The translations under genes were made by a program, and so were the position numbers. From positions 1,116,001-1,180,000 of the forward strand of contig OZ345378.1 of assembly GCA_977006965.1 (NCBI GenBank): DNA of 64,000 bases, given 5' to 3'. This stretch comes from Phymatolithon calcareum (lineage: Eukaryota; Rhodophyta; Florideophyceae; Hapalidiales). This document shows positions 10,086-21,276 of the stretch, piece by piece. The notes under the pieces are model-generated. The model did not search any database. It saw nothing but the letters and a program-made list of their open reading frames with translations, and had not been told where the DNA came from. Position 1 is the first letter of the stretch. Each line of letters begins with the position of its first letter.

Positions 10086-10501
10086 AGATGAAGCGCAAAG
10101 GACACGCAGGCCGGAAAGCTCAGTTTAGGGGCCAAATTTGAATGTCTTGCTTGATGTAGAACTGCCCGTATGTTTTTTTAAGCCGATTTTGTGAAAACGA
10201 AAAAAACGGTCCAGGTACTTTGCTTAAGAAGACATCCACCTTGAAATAATATCCGAACGCGCAACTGCTAACTGTCTACATCATCTGAGCTAATAGGCAT
10301 ATTTGGACACGAAAATCGCGGCTTTTCTTGTAGCTTCGCGTACCCTGAGCGAACTCACGCCAAACTTGTTCAGTACGAGCGAATACACATGGGCAAGGAC
10401 AGGAAATGCTCTATGACGTGTTTTGACGCGCGTGGGCCTCGCAAAAGAATTATTTTACTGTGTCCCAATAAACCTCAATTGTAGCAGTACGAGGGGGTTA
10501 A

Positions 10502-10878
10502 AAAAATCGCACAAATATTTTCATCGAGTTTTGTATTGAAAAGCGAAATGCCCAGCCAGTCGATAGAGTTCACGCTTACGAATCTCACTGGATTTCACTG
10601 GGAGCACCCGGTCTCCCATAAGGTCTCCACAGAAGCGGAGCAACCACGTTCTGCAGCCAAATTTCGTGAGAGCTACATGTATTGCAAGGGGTCTGTTGTG
10701 GTCATAATCAGGAAGGTCGTGTTCAATCGGATTCTTGCCAGTTTATTGAACAAGGTCACACTTCTCTGATTTCTACGCACTCGGAAGGTACTCTACAATA
10801 GTACGATTAGGGGAAAATATTGCCTGGGTATCCTTAATAGGGTTCCAAGCAATAGCAATGTTCGATTAGGGCCAACAC
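10502..10878. other. Spacer between piggyBac and hAT elements
   Basis: No gene is visible. The stretch is AT-rich with scattered short ORFs that resemble nothing known. Confidence 0.5.
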
Positions 10879-11098
10879 CAGAGCCTGAGCCAATTTGATT
10901 GGGCTGCCAAGTTACTTGCTCGTAATTGCAATTTTGGGGGATTGCGTCATGGATTGAGATTTCCTTAGGGATTGCAATCCAGGATTGCAAATGAGGAGGA
11001 GCCCCCAGAATTGCATATGGGATTGCATGCCATGCTTGTACTCGTCATTGGAGATTGCAAATGGGGAAGTCAGTATCCCCTGCACCGTGAAAAAAACC

Positions 11099-11168
11099 GG
11101 GGAAGCACAGCAGCATTTGGCCCAAATAAACCGAATGATTGTACGGCCAAAATGCTGCCGTGCTCCCC
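11099..11168. repeat. Conserved palindrome in the hAT 5' leader
   Basis: Left arm 11099-11123 (starting GGGGAAGCACAGCAG) pairs with right arm 11145-11168 (ending CTGCCGTGCTCCCC). The same arms recur at 55220-55289 and, half-eroded, at 735-787, each time between a hAT 5' end and its transposase remnant. Confidence 0.85.
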
Positions 11169-11424
11169 CAGTGAAGCATCTTGAGAAAGGTACCAGCATC
11201 GTTTAATTATGCGGTTTCCATGTGCGCAATTACGTAATAAGTAAATAAGCCATCTGCCACGTTTTGAATGCATTCCATTTCTCTAACCCACTATGCTGTA
11301 GCCCAAGAGCTTCGTTTATATAAAGAGATCTGTTCAGCTGGGCAGATAATCACCCAAGCTGCATTCATAAATCTGCAATACAGTTCACGTTTTCGATTTG
11401 TGATTCTTACCACCTTCCTAACAT

Positions 11425-13275
11425 ATGTCGAGCTCCATAGCCAAACCAAGTCCGAAAAGAGTTGTTGAAATGCTTATGACCAAGATAAGGGAGCAGAGGA
11501 AGGATGTGTATGGTCTAACTGGGGCAGTCGTGCGGCGTAATGATATGTTCCTCGTGTACAAGTGCCCCAAAACTTCTCTTTGCACTGAAAATGGAGAAGC
11601 GTTTTTCGAGAAGGCAAGGAATATTCTAATCCGTAAAGACATGTCAAGTCCTGTGTAGCTGCAGAAGATGAGCAGCATTTACTCGACCTGTAGAGTGCCG
11701 CAGTCCAAGAGATCTGGGAACAAGGACGCTGCAAAATACTCGATCATCTGTGCTTTCGAAATTAAACGAGCGCGAAAAACGCCATGTACGGCGACATGCG
11801 TTTCATCGTTTTGAAGAACTTTTCCATTTCATTCGTCGATGATAAGGAAATCCGAAACTTCTCTAATTACGGTTCTGTACTGTGCATCCATACTTTTAAA
11901 GAAACACTTTTCAAACACGTTGAGATAGTCGAATGTAAAATCAAGGACGAAATGATGAAGCAGAAGGGATCTGTTCTGTATGACGGATGGACAAACAACA
12001 GTACTCACTACGTGGGAATTTTTCCCGTGTACAAGCGTATTGTGGCTGTGTACAATAATGGAGATGTTAAAAAAGAGCTCGCATGCCCGCTTCTCGTAGC
12101 AAGCTCAATGGCGAACCCCAGCGAACTTGGTGAGGACAATTGTGATGTCGAAGATGAAACTTCTAGTTTCTCAGCTAGGGTACATATTCGCTTTTTCGAA
12201 GATGTTTTTCACTTGTTCGGAGTGAATGTCCACGACTGGGTACTGTGCCAGTTGGCCGAAAATTGCAGCGTCAACAAATGTATCGCAGACTTTACGGAGA
12301 TTCATCATGTGGGCTGTAACAAACATAAGCTGAATCTAGAAGTTCGTCGAATGATCGAGGCTGATGCGCGGATGCAAGACACTATTGAATCAGTTCACAG
12401 CACGATGAAGTTTTGCAAAAGTGGCCTAAAAAACCGAGCTTTACTAAGAAATATTACGGATGTCTGCCCTGTTTTGAATAATCAAACCCGATGGTCCAGC
12501 ATCTTCCAGATGTTGACAAGGTATAACCGTATCAGAAATGCTCTAATAAGAGTAGTAGACTCTTCGGAGTCATCTCTGAACATGAATCGCTCCTCCGCTT
12601 TCAAGAGCAAAGAACTGTTATATGCCAAGCAATTTTCGGAGATTAACGTTGTCACAGTTGAGTTGCAGAAACAAGGCCTAACGTTGTCTGATGCACGGTA
12701 TATTCTGGATGAGATTAATGACGTTATTCGGAGTGGGAGATATGATATGTGCGCTCCTCTGTATCAATGCAATTGGGTACAGCATAAACTTCCAGAAGCG
12801 CTCCGATCGTACATTGCCCGCATTTTGAGTCTGGCGTAATCAAGATTCAACGCCAGAGAATGAGCGAGATGACTGAGAATGAAAAAGATGCCTGCAAAAT
12901 ACTACGATCTGTATCGTCTGAAATCTCACCGTCCCAATCCAACAATGAGGCCAATTGCCAATTGTCCTTGGCTCAAAGAATCGCTCGGAGAAAGCGAAAG
13001 AGAATGGAGAAAACCGAGTCCTACATGAACTGCGACTTTATTTTGGGTTCTTTCGCTGAAATAGAACAACTCTGGTCAGTTCCAAGAACATATTAACAGA
13101 CAATCAGAAAGACCTGACTCCACTCGTATATGAATCAGTTTTGTTTCTCAATATTAATCGTGCGTTCTGGAACGAGATCACAGTGAAAGAAGCAATGGCA
13201 AAAGCGCAATCAGAGCGCACTCAGAGCCGTCTGCAAGAAGACACAGTACATGAGGAACTTGCCGAAAGTACGTGA
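11425..13275 (+). pseudogene. hAT transposase, nearly full length but broken
   Basis: N-terminal piece 11425-11658, main piece 11784-12839 (351 residues) and C-terminal pieces to a stop at 13273. The core shows hAT landmarks: VLYDGWTNNSTHYVGIF with the first catalytic Asp, HVGCNKHKLNLEV (the Cys-His stretch), NQTRWSS with the conserved Trp, and CDFILGSFAEIEQLWS with the third acidic residue. The tail (FLNINRAFWNEITVKEAM) matches the end of the remnant at 54712-55005. Frame breaks near 11660, 12840 and 13090 inactivate it. Confidence 0.88.
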
Positions 13276-14439
13276 TACTGGTAGTTTGATCGATCGTTCG
13301 ATGGAACCTGGTCAGAATATTTTTGCATGATTCGTTACCTTTCTGATGTCTATTACCAGCCGAGAGTTTTTGATTTCTTTGTCATGTTTTGTATATGTTT
13401 GTGATATTCCATGAGCCCGTAACTGTCCCAAGCGTCCGTAAAACTTGAAAGTGGTCCCTGTGTCATTTGGAACTGCAGATGATTTGAAGAATTAATAAAA
13501 ACAGACTGTTGCAAAGGAAATTTGCAAATGTGAGGTGTGGACAGTAGTCTGGACGTACGTCTCAGAAAAGGTAGCGGATTTATTGAATTGAAGTTGGGAT
13601 TGCTTGCGAATCGTTGAATTATTCTCGGAGCAAGTAGTTTGCGAGATTGCTTCAAAGAAAGCAATCCCCAGCAATCAAATTGGCTCGGGCCCTGCTCAAC
13701 AGTGTACAAGACAAATTATAAGTTTCGTGTACTCCCAACTTCGGAGCGGGAGATAAGGATTTGGCCAACGTAATCTACATGGTTAAGAAGAAGTAATTGC
13801 CGCCGCTCGGAACGCATATCTGTTCCGTTCGTGTAGCGCTTGTACCACATCATGACAGGATCTTTACCAGTCCTTGGGAGCAATATACTGCAATAGCAAT
13901 ATACTGGTATTTCAGTATTATTCCTTGATCTGTTTCTATTGGAATACGTATTAGTAAGCAGCAGAGTTGTAGATCTATTGATTGCTCAGCGTGATACGTA
14001 AAACTTCGTCCCAGACAGGCTATTAACGTGGAGGATAGTGTCATGTTTCTAAGATATCGTTCTGCTCAAGTCATACAGTCAACGTTTTGTTTGCGCTATC
14101 GTGACCGCGCGTGTTGAGCCTTTCACTTGCGAAAATGGCAGGCAAAGCGAAACCAGCGTACATTGTCAAGGCTCTCATGACGAAACGCGATGATACTGTC
14201 AAGGACATACCGTCTCGGAAAGGCGAAGAATGCACCCGGCGCGATGTACCCTGTTTGGTCTTTCCTGCCTGTGCGGAATTTATTGCAAAGTTTCCGTACC
14301 GACAGTATCGTTCGAGAAAGGCAACGGGTGGAGGAACCTGGACTTGCACCTGTTATCGTGAATTGGAAGTGGAGATGAGAAAAAATTGTTCGAGATGTAT
14401 CGCACGTGCACGAAAGACGAAACGAACCGGGATAATATT

Positions 14440-15580
14440 CGACACATTTCGTTGTACTTCGAGTCAACACTGTCTACAACTATTTTTTAGACAATTGTTC
14501 CGGCCACTGGCACGAGGAACACGGCTAAACTTCGTCTACTATGTCGAATCCAAGCTACTCCCCATCGACGGGAAATACTAGCTTTCATGATGTTGAGAAG
14601 GACCATGGCGAAAGAAGGAAAGTTTCTGGAGGAACCGCCAGAGAGAAGAAACTCAGAAAAGCTTCACGCTACAAGTAATGACATCACAGAGATGGAAACC
14701 AGAGAACCGTTTGATGAAGCGATGACGCACATAATAGCGAACCAATCTGCAGAAGCGCTTCGATCAGCATTCCTGACGAAGGAAGGAGAGAGCCTTGAAT
14801 CGAAGAGAAAGAGGAAAATCACGTACGATAAGACAAGAGAACTCCCTGCAATACTTAAATTTCCATAACCGAAACACAGACAACTGGCGGTTCAGTATGC
14901 CTTTGGAAGATTCCCCCAAGTGTCTACCACACTCATGGCAGACAGATTCGGAAACGAAGTAAGACAGCACATGAAGACCCTGGATCGCAATATGTCAGCC
15001 GTATAAATTCAAGGAAGAAGACAGAATGGCAACTGAGAAGGCACTGGATGACATTTTGCTCTTCAGCAAAAGCCCAACCATGTTCCAGGGTTCGGATAAG
15101 TACGGAATGCTCGCAACTTGAAATTACAGCGTGTCACAGGACAGGGGAGTCATTTTCCCCCTCCAGGTCCCGAAGGAGACCAGAGGTGGCTTTTTGTAGT
15201 CCACTGAATCGTGTTACACCAACAAGAAAAGAAAACGCCTCCATAGACAGAATCTAGCCAAAACCTCTTGGCCCTAGGAAAGTTGCCCCAAGCGTCAGCA
15301 GATGCGTTTGTAAATTTTAAATTAATATCTACCTTTCTTCTTCTTCAGCAAAATCATCATCGAGAGTATGCACAATGAAGAAGACCTGTACTGCAAGAAG
15401 AAGCGACGCCTCGAAAACTGGGACGAAGATCTATCAAAAACAACCAAGTACATGCTAGGGGCTCAGATAGAGTACCAGACATAGGAGTAGAACGGCCCTA
15501 GTGAGGGTAACACCTAAGGAAGCCTGGCCCGTATATTCGTATGACTGTGGGGCTTTAAAAAAATGCAAAAAAATTATCTA
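14440..15580 (+). mobile_element. 5'-truncated LINE fragment
   Basis: From about 14440 the sequence follows the 3' part of the LINE at 24330-25177: the end of the reverse-transcriptase ORF (PLARGTR), the conserved C-terminal coding region and the 3' tail (AGGAAGCCTGGCCC..., GGGCTTTAAAAAAATGC) ending in an A-rich run near 15580. It interrupts the hAT transposase and is itself interrupted by a SINE. Coding parts contain stops, so it is dead on arrival. Confidence 0.88.
15072..15342 (+). mobile_element. SINE-like element, copy 1
   Basis: A 271-bp unit ending in a (TTC)n tract, flanked by the 11-bp duplication CTTCAGCAAAA (15061-15071 and 15343-15353). It sits in the LINE fragment exactly where the intact LINE continues uninterrupted. 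It is alignable over its length with 27681-27960 and, more loosely, with 18218-18432. It has no coding capacity. Confidence 0.9.
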
Positions 15581-15623
15581 CTACTGCTCGCGAAAAATCC
15601 ATGTACCAGTACATTGATGTTAT

Positions 15624-16208
15624 CTTGTTTTTGTAGACGCGAGAAAACACGAGCTGCTTTCACGTACCTAACGAAAGTAAATGTGAGCTTGGACCGATAA
15701 ATATTTAATAGTTCATCTAAAATTGAGCATTTTCAGTGCTCATATCACTTTCATTAAAACTCAGTTCTATTGGTCAGATGATCTTCCAAACCCGGTCAAC
15801 CTTCAACTTATAAACCTGATGCGGGAAAAATAAGATGGAAGCTTAAATTCGATTGTTTATTTTGATGTGATGAGGATTTTATAAGTTGTAGATCACTACA
15901 TTATTCCTCGGAGAGGAGAGAAATATAAGATAGATTTGCTCAAGAATTTGAGAAGGGGAAGAGGAAAAAATAAGTTTTTTCTCACTTAATTTTTGTGCAG
16001 AGGTAAGAACTAAATAAGTTAGTTTTTTCTAATATTTTGAAAACGTCAACAGAAAACGACAACAGTCTGGGCATGGACCGCTTTACCATCGTTTCGGTTC
16101 GTAGTGGTCCAGTGAAAGAGTCATTTTCGTACTTTATGTGGGAGCTTCCACTAGCAACAAACTTGTACTTTTCAAAACGGCGTGTTTTCTCGCGTCTACA
16201 AAAACAAG
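15624..16208. repeat. 585-bp unit bounded by a perfect 28-bp inverted repeat
   Basis: The 28 bases at 15624-15651 (beginning CTTGTTTTTGTAGACGCGAG) are repeated in reverse at 16181-16208 without mismatch. I see no flanking duplication and no coding potential between them. It may be a MITE or a remnant with eroded flanks, within the larger hAT element. Confidence 0.6.
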
Positions 16209-16214
16209 TCGTAT

Positions 16215-16374
16215 GTGTACCGTAAGCTGGGATAACAAATGTGTAAAACGTGCTCGTACCTGGTCCTCGTGGGTACAATAGTCCCTCGGGCTCCGCCTTC
16301 GGGTCCTATTGTACCCACTCGGGCCTGGTACTCTTACGTTTTACTTTCATTTGTTATCCCGGCTTACGGTACAC
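16215..16374. repeat. 160-bp foldback repeat
   Basis: A hairpin with arms of about 75 bp, beginning GTGTACCGTAAGCTGGGATA and ending in the complement, with a loop of a few bases near 16290. It lies just upstream of the resumed hAT coding sequence. Confidence 0.85.
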
Positions 16375-18217
16375 ATCTCCTTAATATCTCTTTCTCTACC
16401 ATCATCTGACGTTGAAAATCCGCGCTTTCGTGACTTCAGTAAGGTGAATGAGAAGATTTCTATAAACGCATTTCGGGATACTGTATTTAAGTTGGTGCAA
16501 CTGGTCGAAATTGGCGTGAGAAATGACCTCAAAAACACTCGTGGTGCTGTGATGCATGATGCTTGGACCAAAATGGGTCGCATTACCTCGGTATTTTCGC
16601 TGAGATGATGAAGAAGGTTACGCGTGTGGAAAATGGACAGGGCGTCGTAAGCGAAGAATTGGCGATGCCTCTGTTATCAATTTCGCCTATTGCAAAACGT
16701 AGTGATGAAGGCGAAATAAAAGGCGCACACGCTATCTCGTTCGATACTGAGACAGATATCCGGCAATTGGAGCACATATTCAATTTTTACAACGTTAAAG
16801 TTCACCAGTGGGCGGTTTATCAAATTGCAGATAGCTGCGCTCTCAACAAGTGTATCGCTGAGAAGATGGATATACCGCACGTTGGATGTTGCAATCACAA
16901 ACTGGCACTTGAGGTGAATAACATGGTTTCGTCTCCCAATTTGAAGCGCACAATAGACGGCGTCCGTACTACCATGCGTGAATGCAAATGTAGCATCAAG
17001 AACCGCTCTATGCTGCATCATGTAGCATAGAGCTCGTTTGACGATTCTTTCACCCATCCTTCCGTCAGCAACGCGATGGTCTGGGTTATGCAACATGGTG
17101 AATCGGTTTGTTCGAATTCGCTCTGAGTTGGAAGAAGTGGCAAATACTGATGGCTTGGACTTAACTATTTCTCGTACACTTCGGTTTCGAACGCAGTTCA
17201 ACATGCTAACGTTGCATTTGAAGGGTATCAACACCGTCGCGAAGGCACTGCAGAAGTGTTGTGCGACACTGGATGAGTTTCGGTTTTTGCTTGATGCACA
17301 TACCGAAAATATCGAAAACCAAAAGGACAATGTTGCTGCGCCGTTGCATGGGTGTACACTGAAGGATGCCTACATCAAGTTACACTCTTCGCATTCGCCA
17401 AGTTCAGTATTTGAAGCAGGCGTCGTCAAAATACAACGTCTAGAAACGGATGCGATGACGGATGATGAACGTTCAGCATGTGCATATCTGAAAAAGCCTA
17501 CTGAAACGAACGAAAATGAGTCTAATACGATATCACATGATGGTACGCTATTAATGTCGAACCATTTAAAGAAACGCAAGCGCCAGCGTCGAGAATCTAT
17601 CCAGTTGTATATGAATCTGCAATTTATTCTCCGGTCATCCGCTGAAATCGAGAGCCTCTCTTCCCTTGCTCGCGGGATTCTAGCGAATAACTGACAAAGT
17701 ATCACGCCGTTACTCTTTCAGTCTCTTCTGTTTTCGAAAGTGGACCGAATTTACTGGGATTTACAAAGCTCTGCTGCCCCCTTTTCAAATTAATGCAGCG
17801 CCCGAGTTTCTGAAAGAGTTGGAGAATGTGATGATATCCTTCACTCGTTCATTCGCCCCGTACTCTGTTTCCAGCTCCTGTGATGATATCCTTCATATAG
17901 CCCCAATTGTTCCTTCACGCATGTCCTTCCGGATCAGGGAGGCCAATCCCTTTGGCCCAGTTGTCTACCTCATAACAGAGAAGATGCCGAGCAGGAGCTC
18001 TTGTTGAACTTGTTATGGAATATGTTGTTTCAAATGAATCCAATATCAATAGGGGTATTGGTGGATTCAAGCATATTGCCGTGGGTATTCGCGGACGGGA
18101 GCTAATGGCAATAGATATTGCTCATCAGCTTCATGTCCGAATAAAACAACAATAAATTGCTCCCAAGGCCTGGTCGTTACCTCAACTGCATAGCACCTTC
18201 ACTGATATGGGGCTGGC

Positions 18218-18432
18218 TTAGCGTGACACAGCATAGCGGGGTATGTTTCCCCCACGAAGTTGAACCCTGATCCAGAGGCAGGTTTTGGTACCCTACTAGA
18301 TAGTGTCGCACGCAGTAATCGAAAATCAAGTCATACTCTTCCTATGGTCGCATGGCACTCGAAAAGTTGCCCCAAGTGTCTGCAGATGTGTGGTAACTTT
18401 AAATAAAAATCTACACTTCTTCTTCTTCTTCA
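18218..18432 (+). mobile_element. SINE-like element, copy 3 (divergent)
   Basis: It shares with the other two copies the GCGTGACACAGC region, the AAAAGTTGCCCCAAG block, the TTTAAATAAAAATCTAC block and a terminal (CTT)n tract. The 5' end is uncertain and no clean target duplication was found. It lies between the hAT element ending at 18172 and the copia relic. Confidence 0.7.
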
Positions 18433-18439
18433 CGTATAT

Positions 18440-19292
18440 AGGGGGGAATTGTAAGTTTTTATTTTAGAAGCTCTCAACGCCAGAGTCACCGACGGTCCTG
18501 TAAATTGGTACGTGGGCCTGAGCATTGACAATCGTGAAGACTCGTGCACACTCTCCCAAGCTGTTTACGAACGAGAAATTTTGCGTGAGTAGAAAATTGA
18601 GGGGGCCAGTTCTGTCTATACCCAAATTACAGAAAACTTTTACGATGAGATGGAAGCAAACAAGAGACAGCCACTCATTGATGATGCGCAGTATCGAGTA
18701 ATGATCAGCTCATTACTATTCTTATCTACAAGAACCAGACCTGACATTGCCCCTTCTGTTGGCATTCTGTCACAGCATGTTTCTCGTCCAACTCGTTCTT
18801 TGTTGGAAAGTTCCGAGCGAATCTTACAATATCTGAAGGAAACTGTGTGGTTCGGGCTGGTTTATAATCGCGGATAAAGTCCAGATTTAAATCTGTCTAA
18901 TTCATTCCGATGCAGACTTCGCACATGGCAAGTAGGACCGAAAATCCTGTTCGGATAACATTGCGATGCTACAAGGTAACGCGTTCAACTGGTGGAGCAG
19001 AGGCTGAGTACGTAGCAATTTCTGAACTTTATAATGAGATCAATTGGCTTCGTCTCTATTTGGCTGAACTTCATCAGAGAAACCCAGATGCAACACAGCT
19101 GTGTGTACATAATGAAGGCGCTAAAGCATGGTCTGAATCAGAGCGAAACATGCGATATGCGAAACACATTAATATTCGACACCATTTCGTCAAGGAATGT
19201 TAAAAGAGAGGTTGAACCAAACCTGAACGCGTTCCGTCCGAAGACGATTTTGCGGATTGCTTCACTAAGCCGCAGGACAGAACCAAATTTGA
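18440..19292 (+). pseudogene. Ty1/copia retrotransposon relic (RT end and RNase H)
   Basis: Broken reading frames give the end of a copia reverse transcriptase (NWYVGLSIDN; then RVMISSLLFLSTRTRPDIAP near 18697-18756) and the RNase H domain with AEAEYVAISELYNEINWLR (first residues near 18995) and the KHINIRHHFVKE motif near 19160, ending DCFTKPQDRTKFE. The 5' half and 5' LTR are missing. The relic is cut at 19292 by the LINE; its last bases resume at 25178. Confidence 0.85.
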
Positions 19293-19307
19293 AGTTCGCA
19301 TTGGTTA

Positions 19308-21070
19308 ATGCGAAACGAAAACACAGTGACAGGACCGATCGGGCCGGAACAAAGTTTAGGTCGAGCGAGCACTTCCTCCCGCGCCAAACCCCACTTGTGG
19401 GGCTACGCGCCTTGGGAGGGCAGGATCATGGCGTCAAACCACGATCCCAACGAAGGAGATCGCGACATGGCAACCAAGTTTCCGTGGCAGACTTGGAGAA
19501 GCCGTCACGGAAGACACCCGCAACCGTCGGCGGGTTCGAAATATCAAAAAATGGAAATTTCTATGAAACAGACCAGTACGGCACACCGGTCCACTGGGAC
19601 AATCACGCGAGCCAGGGCGCGCACCAAGCCTGGGACTGGAGACAAAAAAGATAGCGAGCAGTCCACACAAGATGGAAACAGCTTCATCAAACCGATAAAA
19701 ACTTCAAGAAAAGCGATTACGGTAGGAGAAAACTCAACACGACAGCTTTTCGTGAAACATCGCAATGTCGTGGAGTGTGGCGATTGCAGCAAGAAGGGAA
19801 CGTTCAAACTCAATGGAGGAAGCGCTCGAGCACCACTGGTACTCCAATGCAAAGAGTGCACCTTCGTCAAAGAAGGCTTTTGTGCCGAAGAGTTCATAAA
19901 ACAGGGCACAGGGAAAGGTTCAAGTCCACGGCAGAGAGCCCTTGCAGAACCGAAGGTGTGCATTTAAAAGCAAGCCGAGAGACGCATTGACGAAGAAGAC
20001 AATCCAACTACCGCAGGTAGCAACAAGTGCAACACGCCAGGCGAGAGAACCTGCCCAACAACCGATGTCCTAAAGGAGCTTAAAGCACAGATGGCGGTAC
20101 TGGAATCGAGATTGGCAACTTCGGAATCCAAGTTAGCAGATACCGAGGGAAAGGTCAAAACCCTTGAAGCAACAGTGAGGACTCTATCGGAACAGAACAG
20201 AAGGCTCCGACGCGGTGGTCCAGGAGCACTAGAGGAATCATCTGTACAACCAGATTCCAGAGGGGAGCAGACGAGCCCCGAGAAAGACTCCAAAGGCTTC
20301 GTCAAGAACACAGAAATTCCCCCAGTTAAGTCTTACAAGGAGTCCATAACGGGAAATACAAGAGACTCGATGACTTCTAACGTAAGAGGAGAAAAATTGC
20401 AGAAGACGAGAAACGAAAATCGTACAAGCAGCCGTCCAACGCAACCGATTGAAGAGCCTGATAGAGAACGCTTGGAAACATTCCTAAACAAAATGGGAAA
20501 TCACATACCAAGAAAGGGGCCGAAACCTGGACTGGTCTCACTGTACTTCAGAAGAAGTCCAAAATCCCCACGCGAACAAATTGAGGAAGCTGTGAAAGAG
20601 ATGCTGAAGACGAAAACGGTTTACCACATATTGTTCATTGGTTCATCGATAATGGAAGTACTCATAAAAACGAGAGAATGGGACGCCATTGTTAACATAA
20701 TGCGTTTAGCGGGCATGGTCTGCATGTATAGGTACAATGTGTTTGAAAACCCCAAGAAAAAATCCAACATGGTGAGTCGGTGCGCTCACTACAGAAGCAT
20801 GCGACGAAGACAAGGGCACGCGCTAGATACTGCGCGTCCACGGCGTCAAATGAGGTCGCAAAAGAGTGGTACAAAGGCCTGGAGAGAGCAGCCGACCGGA
20901 GACTCAGATCCATAGAAATTGATGAGATACGTAAGCTCGAACAATTCCCGCGACGACACCTCATAAACCCTAATTTCCGACAAATAATGAGGAAGGAGGG
21001 CGACCCAACAGGGCAGGAAGATGAAGAAACCGAGGGACAACAGTCCATCGATGACGATCAGGCAACTTAG
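19308..21070 (+). pseudogene. LINE ORF1
   Basis: One frame runs from 19308 to 20915 with a single stop at 19965; a shifted frame continues to 21070. Before the stop there is a Cys4 pattern (VECGDCSKKG ... LQCKEC), likely a zinc ribbon. Between about 20070 and 20205 lies a leucine-heptad coiled coil (LKELKAQMAVLESRLATSES and onward). The later part is basic. ORF1 proteins of LINEs bind the element RNA and often multimerise by such coiled coils. It follows 5' leader sequence and precedes the endonuclease frame by about 200 bp. Confidence 0.75.
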
Positions 21071-21276
21071 CAAGATGAACCAGCTAATACAATAATCGAG
21101 GGAGGTGTGGAAGACGGGACTTCTCAGCATGTTGACCCAAATACATCAGTCTGCGAATCGAGAGGCCAGCCCTCAAATCTCACCTGAGACCCAGAGAAGC
21201 AATGAAACAGTAATATTCACATCGCAAATTCGGAGCAAAGCGGAACCAAAAATAATATTTAACAGATATTGGAGAA

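Larger units (their letters stand above)
6823..10501 (+). mobile_element. piggyBac element with TTAA target duplication
   Basis: The ends are exact: TTAA at 6823-6826 and 10498-10501 flank inverted repeats CCTTCTCGTACTGC (6827-6840) and, read in reverse, CCCCCTCGTACTGC (10484-10497), 14 bp with two mismatches. TTAA duplication and C-rich ends are the piggyBac signature, and the interior codes for a broken piggyBac transposase. Internal length is about 3.67 kb. A separate open frame lies on the opposite strand downstream of the transposase (9594-10085). Confidence 0.93.
10879..13694 (+). mobile_element. hAT element (CAGRGCC ends)
   Basis: Inverted ends of 23 bp with two mismatches lie at 10879-10901 (beginning CAGAGCCTGAGCCAATTTG) and, in reverse, at 13672-13694 (beginning CAGGGCCCGAGCCAATTTG). 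The 8-bp flanks (10871-10878 and 13695-13702) agree at only five positions, so the duplication has eroded. At 2.8 kb it has a normal hAT length and contains a transposase pseudogene on the plus strand. The terminal 250 bp carry many ATTGCAAT-like words, a feature also seen near the ends of other hAT copies in the window. Confidence 0.9.
14135..17694 (+). pseudogene. hAT transposase split by insertions
   Basis: The N-terminal part (from 14135, starting MAGKAKPAYIVKALMTKR) resembles the start of the hAT protein at 11425. The core resumes near 16400 after the inserts: AVMHDAWTKMG (first Asp) near 16545-16578, HVGCCNHKLALEV near 16880, SATRWSG near 17065, and a C-terminal segment ending near 17694 with FILRSSAEIESL (third acidic residue). 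Stops and frame changes at about 16605 and 17030 add to the damage. It belongs to the same broad group as the 11425-13275 transposase but is clearly diverged from it. Confidence 0.85.
13868..18172 (+). mobile_element. hAT element enlarged by nested insertions
   Basis: Ends at 13868 (CAGTCCTTGGGAGCAATATA) and 18172 (in reverse CAGGCCTTGGGAGCAATTTA) form imperfect inverted repeats. The flanks ATCTTTAC (13860-13867) and GTCGTTAC (18173-18180) match at six of eight positions. The 4.3-kb length is explained by inserts: a LINE 3' fragment with a SINE in it, a 28-bp inverted-repeat unit and a 160-bp foldback. The last 150 bp closely match the element entering the right edge of the window at 63851, so this family has at least two copies here. 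Confidence 0.9.

Noticed and set aside
15624-16208. Mutator or hAT element with 28-bp ends
   Set aside because: No target duplication of 8-9 bp could be found at the ends, so family assignment was withheld.
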